Shown: piece by piece, positions 44,377 through 55,056 of the stretch
Numbering within the stretch: position 1 is the first letter of the stretch
Layout of the letters: every line of letters begins with the position of its first letter
NCBI GenBank assembly: GCA_963788935.1
Contig: CAWBIM010000015.1
Span: 72,279 to 136,278 of the forward strand
DNA from: JAOPZW01 sp963788935
Lineage (GTDB): Bacteria > Actinomycetota > Thermoleophilia > Solirubrobacterales > Solirubrobacteraceae
Direction: 5' to 3'
Length of the DNA stretch: 64,000 nucleotides
Notes under the pieces: generated by a model
The model's database searches: none
What the model saw: the letters and a program-made list of their open reading frames with translations, nothing else
What the model was told of the DNA's origin: nothing
Made by a program: the position numbers and the translations under genes

Positions 44377-44832
44377 ATGCTGCACGGGAAACGACGGATG
44401 GCGGGCACGGCGATCGTCGCCGCCCTCGCGATCGCCGGCTGTGGGAAGGCGTCCACGTTCGACAACGAGGCCGCCAGCGACGAGGGACCCTCGCGGCTCG
44501 AGGCGGTCAAGGGCAGCGACGTCCCGCGCGTGATCCTCACGGCGCAGGCCGCGAAGCGCATCGGCATCGCGATGTCGCGCGTGCGTGCCACGGCGGCGCG
44601 TGAGCACGAGCCCGCGGTCATCCCCTACGCCGCGATCATCTACGACGCCGAGGGGCACGCGTTCACCTACACGAGTCCGCGCCCGCTGACGTTCCTCCGG
44701 ACGCCGATCACGGTCGCCCGCGCCATCGGGCCGTTCGCGCTCCTGAGCAAGGGGCCGCCGCCCGGGACGCCGGTGGTGACCGTCGGCGCCCAGGAGCTGC
44801 TGGGCGTCGAGTACGGCGTCGAAGAGGACTGA
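44377..44832 (+). CDS. Mini adaptor-like lipoprotein between two RND pumps
   Basis: Encodes 151 residues with a GAGGGGG ribosome-binding site. Lipobox IVAALAIAGCGK precedes a short linker, then VILTAQAAKRIGIAMSRVRA and VIPYAAIIYDAEGHAFTYTS, ending VVTVGAQELLGVEYGVEED. These match the start and the membrane-proximal C-terminal part of CusB-like adaptors. The lipoyl and alpha-hairpin parts are absent. That fits a monoderm cell with no TolC channel to reach. It lies 20 bp after one pump and 16 bp before the other, so it probably serves one or both. Confidence 0.78.
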   Translation: MLHGKRRMAGTAIVAALAIAGCGKASTFDNEAASDEGPSRLEAVKGSDVPRVILTAQAAKRIGIAMSRVRATAAREHEPAVIPYAAIIYDAEGHAFTYTSPRPLTFLRTPITVARAIGPFALLSKGPPPGTPVVTVGAQELLGVEYGVEED

Positions 44833-44847
44833 CCGGGCGGAGGCGCG

Positions 44848-47800
44848 ATGCGCTGGATCGTCGGATCGAGCCTGAGGTTCCGCTTCCTCGTCATGGCGGC
44901 CGCAGTCGCGCTCGTCTTCTTCGGGGTGCGCGAGCTCCAGAGCGAGAAGGTGGACGTCTTCCCGGAGTTCGCGCCCACGCGCGTCGAGCTGCAGACCGCG
45001 TGCCTCGGGCTCTCCGCGGCCGAGGTCGAGGAGCTCGTGACCGTGCCGCTCGAGGACGCGCTGAACGGCGTCCCCGGCGTCGAGGTGATCCGGTCGGAGT
45101 CCGTTCCGCAGCTCTCGCACATCACGCTGCTCTTCAAGCGCGGCACGAACTTCTTCAAGGCGCGCCAGCTCGTCCAGGAGCACCTCAACACCGTCGCGCC
45201 GACGCTGCCGACGTGGGCAGCGCCGCCGTTCATGATGCAGCCGGTCTCGGCCACGAGCCGGATCATGAAGATCGGCCTGTCGTCGAACTCCATCGGCCTG
45301 ATGGACCTCTCGGTGACGACGTACTGGAAGATCCGCGCGCGCCTGCTGCGCGTGCCCGGCGTGGCCAACGTCGCCATCTGGGGCGAGCGGCTCAAGGACA
45401 TGGACGTCAACGTCCGGCCCGGCCGGCTGCGCGCCGAGAAGGTGTCGCTCGACAAGGTCATGGAGGTCACCTCGCAGGCGCTCGACGCCGGGCTCCTGCA
45501 GTTCTCCCCCGGCGCGGTGATCGGCACGGGCGGGTTCCTCGAGACGCCGAACCAGCGCATCAGCGCCCGCAGCGTCACGCCGATCCACGGCCCCGACGAC
45601 CTGGCCCAGGTCGCGATCGCGCGCCGAAACGGGCGCGAGCTGCGCATCGGCGACGTGGCGAAGGTCGTGTACGGCCCGCAGCCGCTGATCGGCGACGCGG
45701 TCGTCAACGACGGCCCCGGGCTGCTGCTCGTCGTCGAGAAGCTCCAGGGCGCGAACACCCTCGAGGTCACCAAGGGCGTCGAGGACGCGCTGAAGGACCT
45801 GCGGCCCGGCCTGCCCGGCGTGCAGATCGACTCGACGATCTTCCGCCCGGCGAGCTTCGTCGAGCTCGCGATCCACAACCTCAAGGTCGCGCTGCTCGTC
45901 GGCTGCCTGCTCGTCATCCTCGTGCTGGTCGCGTTCCTGTTCGAGTGGCGGGCGGCGTTCATCAGCCTCGTGGCGATCCCGCTCTCGCTCGTGGCGGCCG
46001 GCGTCGTGCTGACCCTGCGCGGGGCGACGATCAACACGATGATCCTCGCGGGGTTCGCCGTGGCGGTCGGCGTCGTCGTCGACGACGCGATCATCGACAT
46101 GGAGAACATCGTCCGCCGCCTGCGTCTGCGGGCCGCCGCCGCGTCGCCCGAGCCGCTCCTGCGGACGATCCTCAACGCGTCGCTCGAGGTGCGGGGCGCG
46201 ATCTTCTACGCGACGCTCATCAACGTCGTGGCGGTGGTGCCGATCCTGTTCGTCGGCGGCCTCACCGGGTCGTTCTTCCAGCCGCTCGCGCTGTCCTACG
46301 CCCTGGCGGTCCTGGTCTCGATGGTCGTCGCGCTGACGGTCACGCCCGCGCTGAGTCTCATCCTGCTGTCGCACGGCGGCCTGCGCCGCCGCGAGCCGCT
46401 GCTCGTGCGCGGGCTCAAGCGCGGCTACGGCGGGGTCCTCGCCCTCGTGATGCGGCGCCCGGCCACCGCGTTCCTGACCGTCGGCACCGTGCTGCTCATG
46501 GGCGTCGCGGTCCTCCCGCGCCTGGGCGAGGAGCTGTTCCCGGGGTTCAAGGAGCGCGACTTCCTCATGCACTGGATCACCGCGCCGGGGACCTCGATCC
46601 CCGAGGAGCGGCGCATCGTGACCCGGGCGAGCCGGGAGCTGCGCGCGCAGCCGGGCGTCCGCGACTTCGGCTCGCACATCGGCCAGGCGTTCCTCGGCGA
46701 GGAGATCGCGGGGTCGAACTTCGGCGAGAACTGGGTCAGCGTCGACCCGAAGGCCGACTACGACAAGACCGTCGACCGCCTGCACGACGTCGCCAACCTG
46801 CATCCCGGCCTGTACCGCAACGTCCAGACCTACCTGCGCGAGCGGATCGACGAGGTGCTCGTCGGCGAGAGCGAGCCGATCGTGGTGCGCGTCTTCGGCG
46901 ACGACCTCGCCGTCCTGCGGAGCACCGCGGACCGCATCAGCAAGTCGCTGTCGACGATCCCCGGCATGGAGGGACTGCACACCTCGCTGCAGGCCGAGGT
47001 CCCCCAGATCGACGTGCGCGTGAAGCTCGACGTCGCCCGCCGCTACGGCGTCAAGCCCGGCGACGTGCGCCGCGCCGCGGGGACGCTCGTCGCCGGCGAG
47101 GAGGTCGGCGACATGTTCCAGGGCGGCGTGTCGACCAACGTCATGGTCTGGAGCCAGCCGACGACGCGCAACAGCCTGACGGCGATCCGCAACCTGCCGA
47201 TCGACACGCCCACCCACGGGCAGGTCCGGCTCGCCACGCTCGCCGACGTCGCCATCCACCCGACGCCGAACGTGATCCAGCGCGAGAACGCCTCACGCCG
47301 GATCGACGTCGGAGCCGACCTGCCGAAGACCCGCGACCTCGGCGCCGTGACCCACGACATCCAGCAGCGGCTGGACCGGATGAAGCTCCCGCTCGGCTAC
47401 CACGCGGAGCTGCTCGGCGAGGCGGCCGAGCGCCAGAGCGCGCAGCGCCGCCTGCTGACCTTCGCGATCGGCGCGGCACTGTTGATCTTCCTGCTGCTGC
47501 AGGTGGCGTTCGGCAGCTGGCGGCTCGCCGCGATGTTGTTCTTCACGCTCCCGATGGCGCTCGTCGGCGGGCTCCTGGCCGCCTACGCCGGCATCGGGGA
47601 GATCTCGCTCGGCGCGCTGATCGGCTTCTACACCGTGATGGGCATCGCGGCGCGCAACGGGATCATGATGATCACCCACTTCCAGCACCTCGAGCGCCAC
47701 GAGGGCGAGCCGTTCGGCCCGGCGCTCGTGATGCGCGGGGCCCGGGAGCGGCTGTCGCCGATCCTCATGACGGCGCTGGCCACCGGCCTGGCGCTGCTGC

Positions 47801-47970
47801 CGCTCGTCCTGTCGGGCGACAAGCCCGGGCAGGAGATCGAGCACCCGATGGCGATCGTCATCCTCGGCGGCCTCGTCACGTCGACGCTGCTCAACCTGTT
47901 CGTGGTCCCGGTCCTGTATCTCCGGTTCGGGCGGGGGGCGGTGCGGAAGGAGGCGGAGCGGCTGGCGTAG
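44848..47970 (+). CDS. RND efflux pump, heavy-metal (CusA/CzcA) type
   Basis: Encodes 1,040 residues, intact, with GGAGG six bases before the ATG. It is typical HME-RND: start RFRFLVMAAAVALVFFGVRE, porter motifs (APPFMMQPVSATSRIMKIGL), and TM4 AVAVGVVVDDAIIDMENIVR with the conserved Asp and Glu. TM10-12 include LQVAFGSWRLAAMLFFTLPM and MGIAARNGIMMITHFQHLE. It exports a cation or other compound by proton antiport. Compared with the preceding pump the TM4 relay is complete. The substrate cannot be read from sequence. Confidence 0.94.
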   Translation: MRWIVGSSLRFRFLVMAAAVALVFFGVRELQSEKVDVFPEFAPTRVELQTACLGLSAAEVEELVTVPLEDALNGVPGVEVIRSESVPQLSHITLLFKRGTNFFKARQLVQEHLNTVAPTLPTWAAPPFMMQPVSATSRIMKIGLSSNSIGLMDLSVTTYWKIRARLLRVPGVANVAIWGERLKDMDVNVRPGRLRAEKVSLDKVMEVTSQALDAGLLQFSPGAVIGTGGFLETPNQRISARSVTPIHGPDDLAQVAIARRNGRELRIGDVAKVVYGPQPLIGDAVVNDGPGLLLVVEKLQGANTLEVTKGVEDALKDLRPGLPGVQIDSTIFRPASFVELAIHNLKVALLVGCLLVILVLVAFLFEWRAAFISLVAIPLSLVAAGVVLTLRGATINTMILAGFAVAVGVVVDDAIIDMENIVRRLRLRAAAASPEPLLRTILNASLEVRGAIFYATLINVVAVVPILFVGGLTGSFFQPLALSYALAVLVSMVVALTVTPALSLILLSHGGLRRREPLLVRGLKRGYGGVLALVMRRPATAFLTVGTVLLMGVAVLPRLGEELFPGFKERDFLMHWITAPGTSIPEERRIVTRASRELRAQPGVRDFGSHIGQAFLGEEIAGSNFGENWVSVDPKADYDKTVDRLHDVANLHPGLYRNVQTYLRERIDEVLVGESEPIVVRVFGDDLAVLRSTADRISKSLSTIPGMEGLHTSLQAEVPQIDVRVKLDVARRYGVKPGDVRRAAGTLVAGEEVGDMFQGGVSTNVMVWSQPTTRNSLTAIRNLPIDTPTHGQVRLATLADVAIHPTPNVIQRENASRRIDVGADLPKTRDLGAVTHDIQQRLDRMKLPLGYHAELLGEAAERQSAQRRLLTFAIGAALLIFLLLQVAFGSWRLAAMLFFTLPMALVGGLLAAYAGIGEISLGALIGFYTVMGIAARNGIMMITHFQHLERHEGEPFGPALVMRGARERLSPILMTALATGLALLPLVLSGDKPGQEIEHPMAIVILGGLVTSTLLNLFVVPVLYLRFGRGAVRKEAERLA

Positions 47971-48001
47971 GGCGGGTGAGGGTGAGCCCAGCCCGCGCCG
48001 C

Positions 48002-49788
<1,787 letters not shown>

Positions 49789-49792
<4 letters not shown>

Positions 49793-51045
49793 GCCGTATG
49801 CCGTCCCTTCAACGCGCGGGCGACGGCCGCCGCGGCGGATTCCACGGTCTCCTGCTCGCCCGACTCCATGTCCTTGAGCGCAATGCCCTCGTCGCCGAGG
49901 ATCGCCACGAACCGCGCGCCGATCCGGTCGGCCTGCTTGAGCTGCCCCTTCAGCGACCGGCCGGCCAGCTCCTGCTGCACGGCGAGCCCGGCCCGCCGCG
50001 CCTCGGCCGCGAGCGCGAACGCCTCGACGTGCCCGTTGTCGGCCCTGGCCGAAGCGACGTAGAGGTCGACGACGGGCTTCGGCTGCGGCCGCTGCTCGGC
50101 GGCGAGCGCCATGCGCTCGATCCCCGCCGCCCAGCCGTTGCCGGGCGTGGGCGGCCCGCCGATCATCTCGATCAGCCCGTCGTAGCGCCCGCCGCCGCCG
50201 ACGGCCGACTGCGCGCCGAGCGCGCCCGAGACGAACTCGAACACCGTGCGCGTGTAGTAGTCCATCCCGCGCACGAGGGTCGTGTCGACCTCGTACGGGA
50301 TGCCGGCGGCGTCGAGCAGCGCGCGGACCTCGGCGAAGTGCGCGGCGTCGTCGGCGTCGAGGTGGTCGAGCAGGCGCGGGGCGTTCGCCATCACGCGTTG
50401 CGTGCCCGGGTGGTCGGAGTCGAAGGCGCGCAGCGGGTTGAGGTCGATGCGCGCGCGAACGTCCCCGGACAGCTCGTCGGCGTGCGCCCGCAGGTGCTGC
50501 TGCAGGTGCTCGCGGTACTCGACGCGGGCCGCGGGCGTGCCGAGGCTCGAGATCCGCAGCTGGATCTCGCGGACGCCGATCTCCTGGAGGATCGCGTTGA
50601 GGAGCAGGATGAGCTCGGCGTCGACGGCCGGGTCGGCCGAGCCGATCGCCTCCGCGCCGATCTGCCAGAACTGCCGGAAGCGGCCGGCCTGCGGCTTCTC
50701 CTGGCGGAAGAAGCTCGACAGGTACCAGAGCTTCACCGGCTGCGGCGCCTTGTGCATGCCGTGCTCGAGGTACGCGCGCGCGACCGGCGCGGTGCCCTCC
50801 GGGCGCAGCGTCTGCGACCGCCCGCCGGCGTCCTCGAAGGTGTACATCTCCTTCTGGACGATGTCGGTCGACTCGCCGACGCCGCGGGCGAACAGCTCGG
50901 TCGCCTCGAAGGTCGGCGTCTCGATGCGCCGGTAGCCGGCGTCCTCGAGGATGCGCTGGGCGACGGCCTCGATGCTCCGGCGCGCGGGCCAGTCCTCGGG
51001 CAGCACGTCGGACGTGCCGCGCGGCGCCTGGATCCGGTCGCTCAC
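49789..51045 (-). CDS. hisS: Histidyl-tRNA synthetase
   Basis: Encodes 418 residues from GTG 51045. Start IQAPRGTSDVLPEDWPARRS; motif 2 has TLRPEGTAPVARAYLEHG; the HisRS signatures are LVRGMDYYTRTVFEFVSG and GGGGRYDGLIEMIGGP. The C-terminal anticodon domain has LAGRSLKGQLKQADRIGARF. The order metallo-hydrolase-hisS-aspS is conserved in actinobacteria and other bacteria. Both ends overlap neighbours by 4 bp (GTGA, ATGA). Confidence 0.96.
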
Positions 51046-51680
51046 TGCGAGAGCTCGGCCAGGAAGGGGTTCGACGCCTTCTCCCGGCCGAGGGTGGTGG
51101 TGCCCATGTGGCCGGGCAGGACGAGCGTGTCGTCGGGGCAGCGGGCGAGCAGCGTGGCGATCGAGTTCAGGAGCGTCTGGTGGTCGCCGTTGGGGCGGTC
51201 GGTCCGTCCGACGGAGTTCTGGAACAGCACGTCGCCCGAGGCGATGACGCCGTCGTCGGGGAAGACGTAGGTCACGTGGCCCTCGGTGTGGCCCGGCGTC
51301 GCCACGACCTCGATCCGCAGCCCCGCGAGCTCGAGCTCCTCGCCGCCCTCGACGAGCTCCTCGGGGTCGTAGCCCTCGTACGGGCCGATCCCCTCCATCT
51401 GGACGTGACCCATGATGTCCCGCAGCTGCTCGACCTCGAGCTTCGGGCAGTAGACGGGCGCGCCCGTCGCCTTCGCGAGCGGCGCGACGGCCCCGACGTG
51501 GTCGACGTCGCAATGGGTGATGAGGATCGCCTCGACCGTGGCGCCGAGCTTGCCGATCGCCTCGAGCAGCTGCTCGCCGGCGTCGCCCGGGTCGATGACG
51601 AGCGCCTGCTCCGAGCCGTCCGCGCGCAGCACGTAGGTGTTCTCCTGGAACGGCCCGACCGTGTAGGCGCGGACGTCCAC
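51042..51680 (-). CDS. Metallo-beta-lactamase fold hydrolase (glyoxalase II-like)
   Basis: Encodes 212 residues. Motif LITHCDVDHVGAV gives H56-C57-D58-V59-D60-H61, so the second His of the HxHxDH signature is Asp here. Other ligands are His in ATPGHTEGHV, Asp in ASGDVLFQ and His in LVLPGHMGTT. The family member next to hisS is often called YcbL-like or glyoxalase II-like. The Asp could still bind metal. The substrate is unknown. It is co-translated with hisS. Confidence 0.88.
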   Translation of the reverse strand: MDVRAYTVGPFQENTYVLRADGSEQALVIDPGDAGEQLLEAIGKLGATVEAILITHCDVDHVGAVAPLAKATGAPVYCPKLEVEQLRDIMGHVQMEGIGPYEGYDPEELVEGGEELELAGLRIEVVATPGHTEGHVTYVFPDDGVIASGDVLFQNSVGRTDRPNGDHQTLLNSIATLLARCPDDTLVLPGHMGTTTLGREKASNPFLAELSQ

Positions 51681-51683
51681 CCG

Positions 51684-52046
51684 CTACCGCCCGCCCTTCT
51701 TCGCCGCGATCTGCTTCTGGCGGCGGCTGTAGAAGAACGAGTCGGTGTAGTAGCCGATCGGGATGTAGAGCAGGAGCATGAAGCCGCCGATGGCGATGGC
51801 GCTCTGCACCGGCTGGCCCAGCGCGAAGACGATCACGGCGATGAACAGGACCGTCGCGACGAGCGCGCGGTTGGCCGCGCTGCGCCAGGTCGGCGGACGG
51901 CTGTAGCGGTTCATCCGCTCGGCGCGCGCGGCCTTCTTGCGCTCCTCCGGGCTGGGCGGGCGGCTCGTGCGGCCGCGGTGCTCGACGATCCCGGCGGCGT
52001 TGCCGCGGTGCTTGGTGCTGCGTCGTTTGCGCTTCGTCTGCGCCAT
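51684..52046 (-). CDS. Small basic membrane protein
   Basis: Encodes 120 residues from ATG 52046. The first 55 residues are strongly basic (MAQTKRKRRSTKHRGN). Two hydrophobic segments follow (ALVATVLFIAVIVFAL; AIAIGGFMLLLYIPIGYY), and a basic tail ends SRRQKQIAAKKGGR. The topology suggests both ends lie inside the cell. The gene is 3 bp from the metallo-hydrolase gene and would be co-transcribed with hisS-aspS. No function is recognised. Confidence 0.75.
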   Translation of the reverse strand: MAQTKRKRRSTKHRGNAAGIVEHRGRTSRPPSPEERKKAARAERMNRYSRPPTWRSAANRALVATVLFIAVIVFALGQPVQSAIAIGGFMLLLYIPIGYYTDSFFYSRRQKQIAAKKGGR

Positions 52047-52072
52047 GTCGGCTCCAGGGTAGTTCAGTCGGC

Positions 52073-53023
52073 TCAGACGGCGAGGACGAACCGGCCTTCG
52101 TCCAGCACCTTCGTGCCGTCGATCGTGAGCGACGCCTCGGTGACGACGCAGTCGAGGTGGATCGGGACCGAGACCGTCCCGCCGATCGCGATGCTCGCGC
52201 CGAACGCGACGTGGACCGTGCCGAGGATCTTCTCGTCCTCGAGCACGTTCCCGGTCAGGGTCGCCTTGTCGTTCGTGCCGATCCCGAGCTCGGCCAGGTT
52301 CGTGCCCGCGTCGCCGTGCTCGCGCAGGATGCTCAGCAGCCGCTCGCCCTGGCGGCCGGTCGCGTGCACGAGGTGGCCGTCCTCGAGCGTGAGCGTCGCC
52401 CCGTCGCCGTCCGTCAGCCCGATCGCCGCGATCGACCGGGCGACCATCGTCCCTGAGCCGCCCGCCGGCGCGATGAAGCCCTCGCCGCACGGGAGGTTCC
52501 CGAAGGCGCCCGGCCCGGTGAGGTCGCCGTCGTCGGCGATCCCGCTTCGCCCGGTGAGGTCGAGCGTGAGGTCGCTGCCGCGCGGGCAGGTGACGTGCGC
52601 CTCGCCGGCCGTGTCGAGCAGCGCCGCGAGCTTGTGCGACCGCGCGCCGAGGAGGTCGAAGTCGATCGACATCAGCCGGGCGAGCATGTCGGCCGTGACG
52701 TGGGGCATCGTCGCCCCGCGCGCCCCGGCCTCGCTCGCGCGCTTGCGGGCGAGCGTGTGGCTCAGCGAGCGCGACGCGGGCGCGATGAACACATCGCACG
52801 CGGCCAGCGCCTCGGCCACCGGCGCGGGCGGCTCGGAGCCGTCCGTGGCGCGCGGGGACATCACGGTCAGGACGGCGTCGGCGCCGATCTCCTGCGCCGC
52901 GGCGCGCAGCTTCTCCCCGAGGTCCTGGAGCGGCTCGTCGACCACGACCACGACGTCCTCGTCGGGCTTGACGTCGAGGCACCGGCGCACGACGGTCTGC
53001 ACGGCGCGGTCGAGATCGCTCAT
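52073..53023 (-). CDS. M29-like aminopeptidase family protein
   Basis: Encodes 316 residues from ATG 53023. The N-terminal Rossmann-like part has VVVVVDEPLQDLGEKLRAAA and IAPASRSLSHTLAR. The C-terminal part has FGNLPCGEGFIAP with the Glu-rich metal site, LGIGTNDKATLTGNVLEDEK, GTVHVAFGASIAIGG and IHLDCVV (His, Asp). This pattern matches the thermophilic aminopeptidase M29/AmpS family, a metal-dependent group that also includes NicX-type ring-opening enzymes. Peptidase activity is therefore likely but not certain. Confidence 0.78.
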   Translation of the reverse strand: MSDLDRAVQTVVRRCLDVKPDEDVVVVVDEPLQDLGEKLRAAAQEIGADAVLTVMSPRATDGSEPPAPVAEALAACDVFIAPASRSLSHTLARKRASEAGARGATMPHVTADMLARLMSIDFDLLGARSHKLAALLDTAGEAHVTCPRGSDLTLDLTGRSGIADDGDLTGPGAFGNLPCGEGFIAPAGGSGTMVARSIAAIGLTDGDGATLTLEDGHLVHATGRQGERLLSILREHGDAGTNLAELGIGTNDKATLTGNVLEDEKILGTVHVAFGASIAIGGTVSVPIHLDCVVTEASLTIDGTKVLDEGRFVLAV

Positions 53024-53089
53024 CGCTCGGGAGTATCGCTTGTGGGAGGGGCCGGCGGGTGCACGGCGGCGGATACCGTGACGAGGCCG

Positions 53090-54007
53090 ATGCCCCGTCC
53101 CGTCGTCTGGTCGCTCTACGCCATGCTCGTCCTCATCTGGTCGAGCACGTGGGTCGCGATCAAGCTCGGCCTCGACGACATGCCGCCGCTGCTCGGCGCG
53201 GGCATCCGCTTCGCGCTCGCGGGCGTCGGCCTGCTGGTGTTCGCGCGCGTGAGCGGCCGTTCGCTGCGGACCGACCGCGTGCTCGCGGGCGTCATCGGCG
53301 TCCTGCCGTTCGCGTTCACCTACGGCGTCATCTACTGGGCGGAGCAATACGTGCCCTCCGGCCTCGCGGCGGTCCTGTTCGGCGTGCTGCCCATCTACGT
53401 GGCCCTCATCGCGTCGGTCGCGCTGCGCGACGAGCCGCTTCGCGCGCGGCTGTTCGGCGGCGTCGTCCTCGCGCTCGCCGGCCTGGCCTTCGCGTTCTCC
53501 GCGAGCGTCGCGCTCGGCGACTCGCGGTTCGCCGTCGCGGCCGCGATCGCATCGCTCCTCGCGCCGCTCGGCGCCGCGATCGGCAACGTGGCGACCAAGC
53601 GCCGCGGCGCGGGCGTCGACGCGCTCGTGCTCAACGGCTGGGGCGCCGCCCTCGGCGGCGTGCTGCTGCTCGCCGTCTCCGGATTGTCCGAGGACTGGGG
53701 CGCCGCCGCCTGGACGCCCGCCGCGATCGGCTCGATCGCGTACCTCGCCGCGATGGGCACCGCCGTCGCCTTCGTCACGTTGACCCTCCTCCTCCGCGAG
53801 CTGCCCGCGGTGACCATCTCGTTCATCGCCCTCCTCCTCCCGTTCGGGGCCCTCATGTTCGGCGCCGTCGTCGACAGCGAGCCGTTGACGGTCGCCGAGC
53901 TCGCCGGCGCCGCCCTCGTCGCAGCGGGGATCCTCGTCGCGCAGTGGCCGCGCGGCGGGTTGCGGGTGTGGCGCCGGGCGCTCGCGTCGTCGCGCGCCGC
54001 GGGGTAG
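53090..54007 (+). CDS. EamA/DMT-family transporter
   Basis: Encodes 305 residues with ten hydrophobic segments in two EamA repeats. The first begins LYAMLVLIWSSTWVAIKLGL and holds YVPSGLAAVLFGVLPIYVAL; the second holds LAPLGAAIGNVATKRRGAGV and LPAVTISFIALLLPFGALMF. It is probably an exporter of amino acids or metabolites (RhaT/YdcZ-like superfamily). GAGG lies five bases before the ATG. It diverges from the M29-like gene with a 66-bp gap. The substrate is unknown. Confidence 0.9.
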   Translation: MPRPVVWSLYAMLVLIWSSTWVAIKLGLDDMPPLLGAGIRFALAGVGLLVFARVSGRSLRTDRVLAGVIGVLPFAFTYGVIYWAEQYVPSGLAAVLFGVLPIYVALIASVALRDEPLRARLFGGVVLALAGLAFAFSASVALGDSRFAVAAAIASLLAPLGAAIGNVATKRRGAGVDALVLNGWGAALGGVLLLAVSGLSEDWGAAAWTPAAIGSIAYLAAMGTAVAFVTLTLLLRELPAVTISFIALLLPFGALMFGAVVDSEPLTVAELAGAALVAAGILVAQWPRGGLRVWRRALASSRAAG

Positions 54008-54027
54008 CGCGGAACCCGCGCCGTGCC

Positions 54028-54996
54028 CTAGGCCGTCCCGACCTCCGGGATCACCTCACGCCCGATGAGCTCGAGCGCCTCGAGATCCCCGTAGAGGTGG
54101 TGCTGGAGCATCACCCCGTCGATCCCGGCGGCCTCGTACTCGCGCAGGCGCGCGACGATCTCCTCCGGCGTCCCGACGAGCCACGGCTCCGTCGTCTCGG
54201 CGATCCAGCCGTCGAGGTCGGCCGCGGCCCGGTCGGTCTCCCCGCGCCACTCGGCGAGCCGGCGGGCACGGTCGTGGAGGTCGTCGCGGTCGGCGCCGAC
54301 GAGGAACCCGTTCATCATCGTGAAGCGCAGCGTGCCCGGGTCACGGTCCTCGCGCCGGCACGCCTCGTCCAGCCCCGCGCGCCGCTCGCGCGCCTGCTCC
54401 GGGGTCACGTACACCGTGTTGTACTCGTCCGCCCAGCGCGCGGCCAGCCGCGCCGATCGCGGGCCGGCGGCCCCGCCGACGATCAGCGGCGGATGCGGGC
54501 GCTGCACCGGCTTCGGCCGGGCGTCGAGCCCGGAGATCCGGTAGTGCTCTCCAGCGAAATCGAACGTATGTTCGGTCCATTGCCGGTGGATGATCTCGAG
54601 CTGCTCGGACAGAACCGCCATCCGCTCGCCCATCGGCGGGAACGGGAAGCCGTAGGCGACGTGCTCGGCCTCGAGCCACCCCGTCCCGATGCCGAGCTCC
54701 ACCCGCCCGCCGGAGATGTGGTCGGCGGTCACGACCGCCTTCGCGAGCACGCTCGGATGCCGGAACGTCGCCGGCGACACCAGCGTCCCGAACCGCAGCG
54801 TCGAGGTCAGCGCGCTGAGCGCCGACACCGTCCCCCACGCGTCGAGCGACCCGCGCTCGCCCCGCCCGTCGACGCTCAGGTAGTGGTCGGAGCGGAACAG
54901 CGCGTCGAAGCCGAGCCGCTCGCACGCCTGCGCGAGCGCGACCCAGTCCGCCCACGCCACGCCCTCCTGGCCCTCGATCATCAGGCAGATCCGCAC
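54028..54996 (-). CDS. LLM-class (F420-type) oxidoreductase
   Basis: Encodes 322 residues from GTG 54996. It is a luciferase-like TIM barrel: LGFDALFRSDHYLSVDGRGE, TSTLRFGTLVSPATFRHPSV, GRVELGIGTGWLEAEHVAYG, FPFPPMGERMAVLSEQLEII and PPLIVGGAAGPRSARLAARW. Members in actinobacteria use F420 or FMN to oxidise or reduce varied substrates. The close match to the F420 subgroup is by eye. It stands alone between convergent eamA and the PucR gene. Confidence 0.9.
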   Translation of the reverse strand: MRICLMIEGQEGVAWADWVALAQACERLGFDALFRSDHYLSVDGRGERGSLDAWGTVSALSALTSTLRFGTLVSPATFRHPSVLAKAVVTADHISGGRVELGIGTGWLEAEHVAYGFPFPPMGERMAVLSEQLEIIHRQWTEHTFDFAGEHYRISGLDARPKPVQRPHPPLIVGGAAGPRSARLAARWADEYNTVYVTPEQARERRAGLDEACRREDRDPGTLRFTMMNGFLVGADRDDLHDRARRLAEWRGETDRAAADLDGWIAETTEPWLVGTPEEIVARLREYEAAGIDGVMLQHHLYGDLEALELIGREVIPEVGTA

Positions 54997-55056
54997 GTCT
55001 GGCTCACTCCTCGCTCGAAGGGTCGGAAACGTCGGAACGGACGTCCGGGCAGCGGC

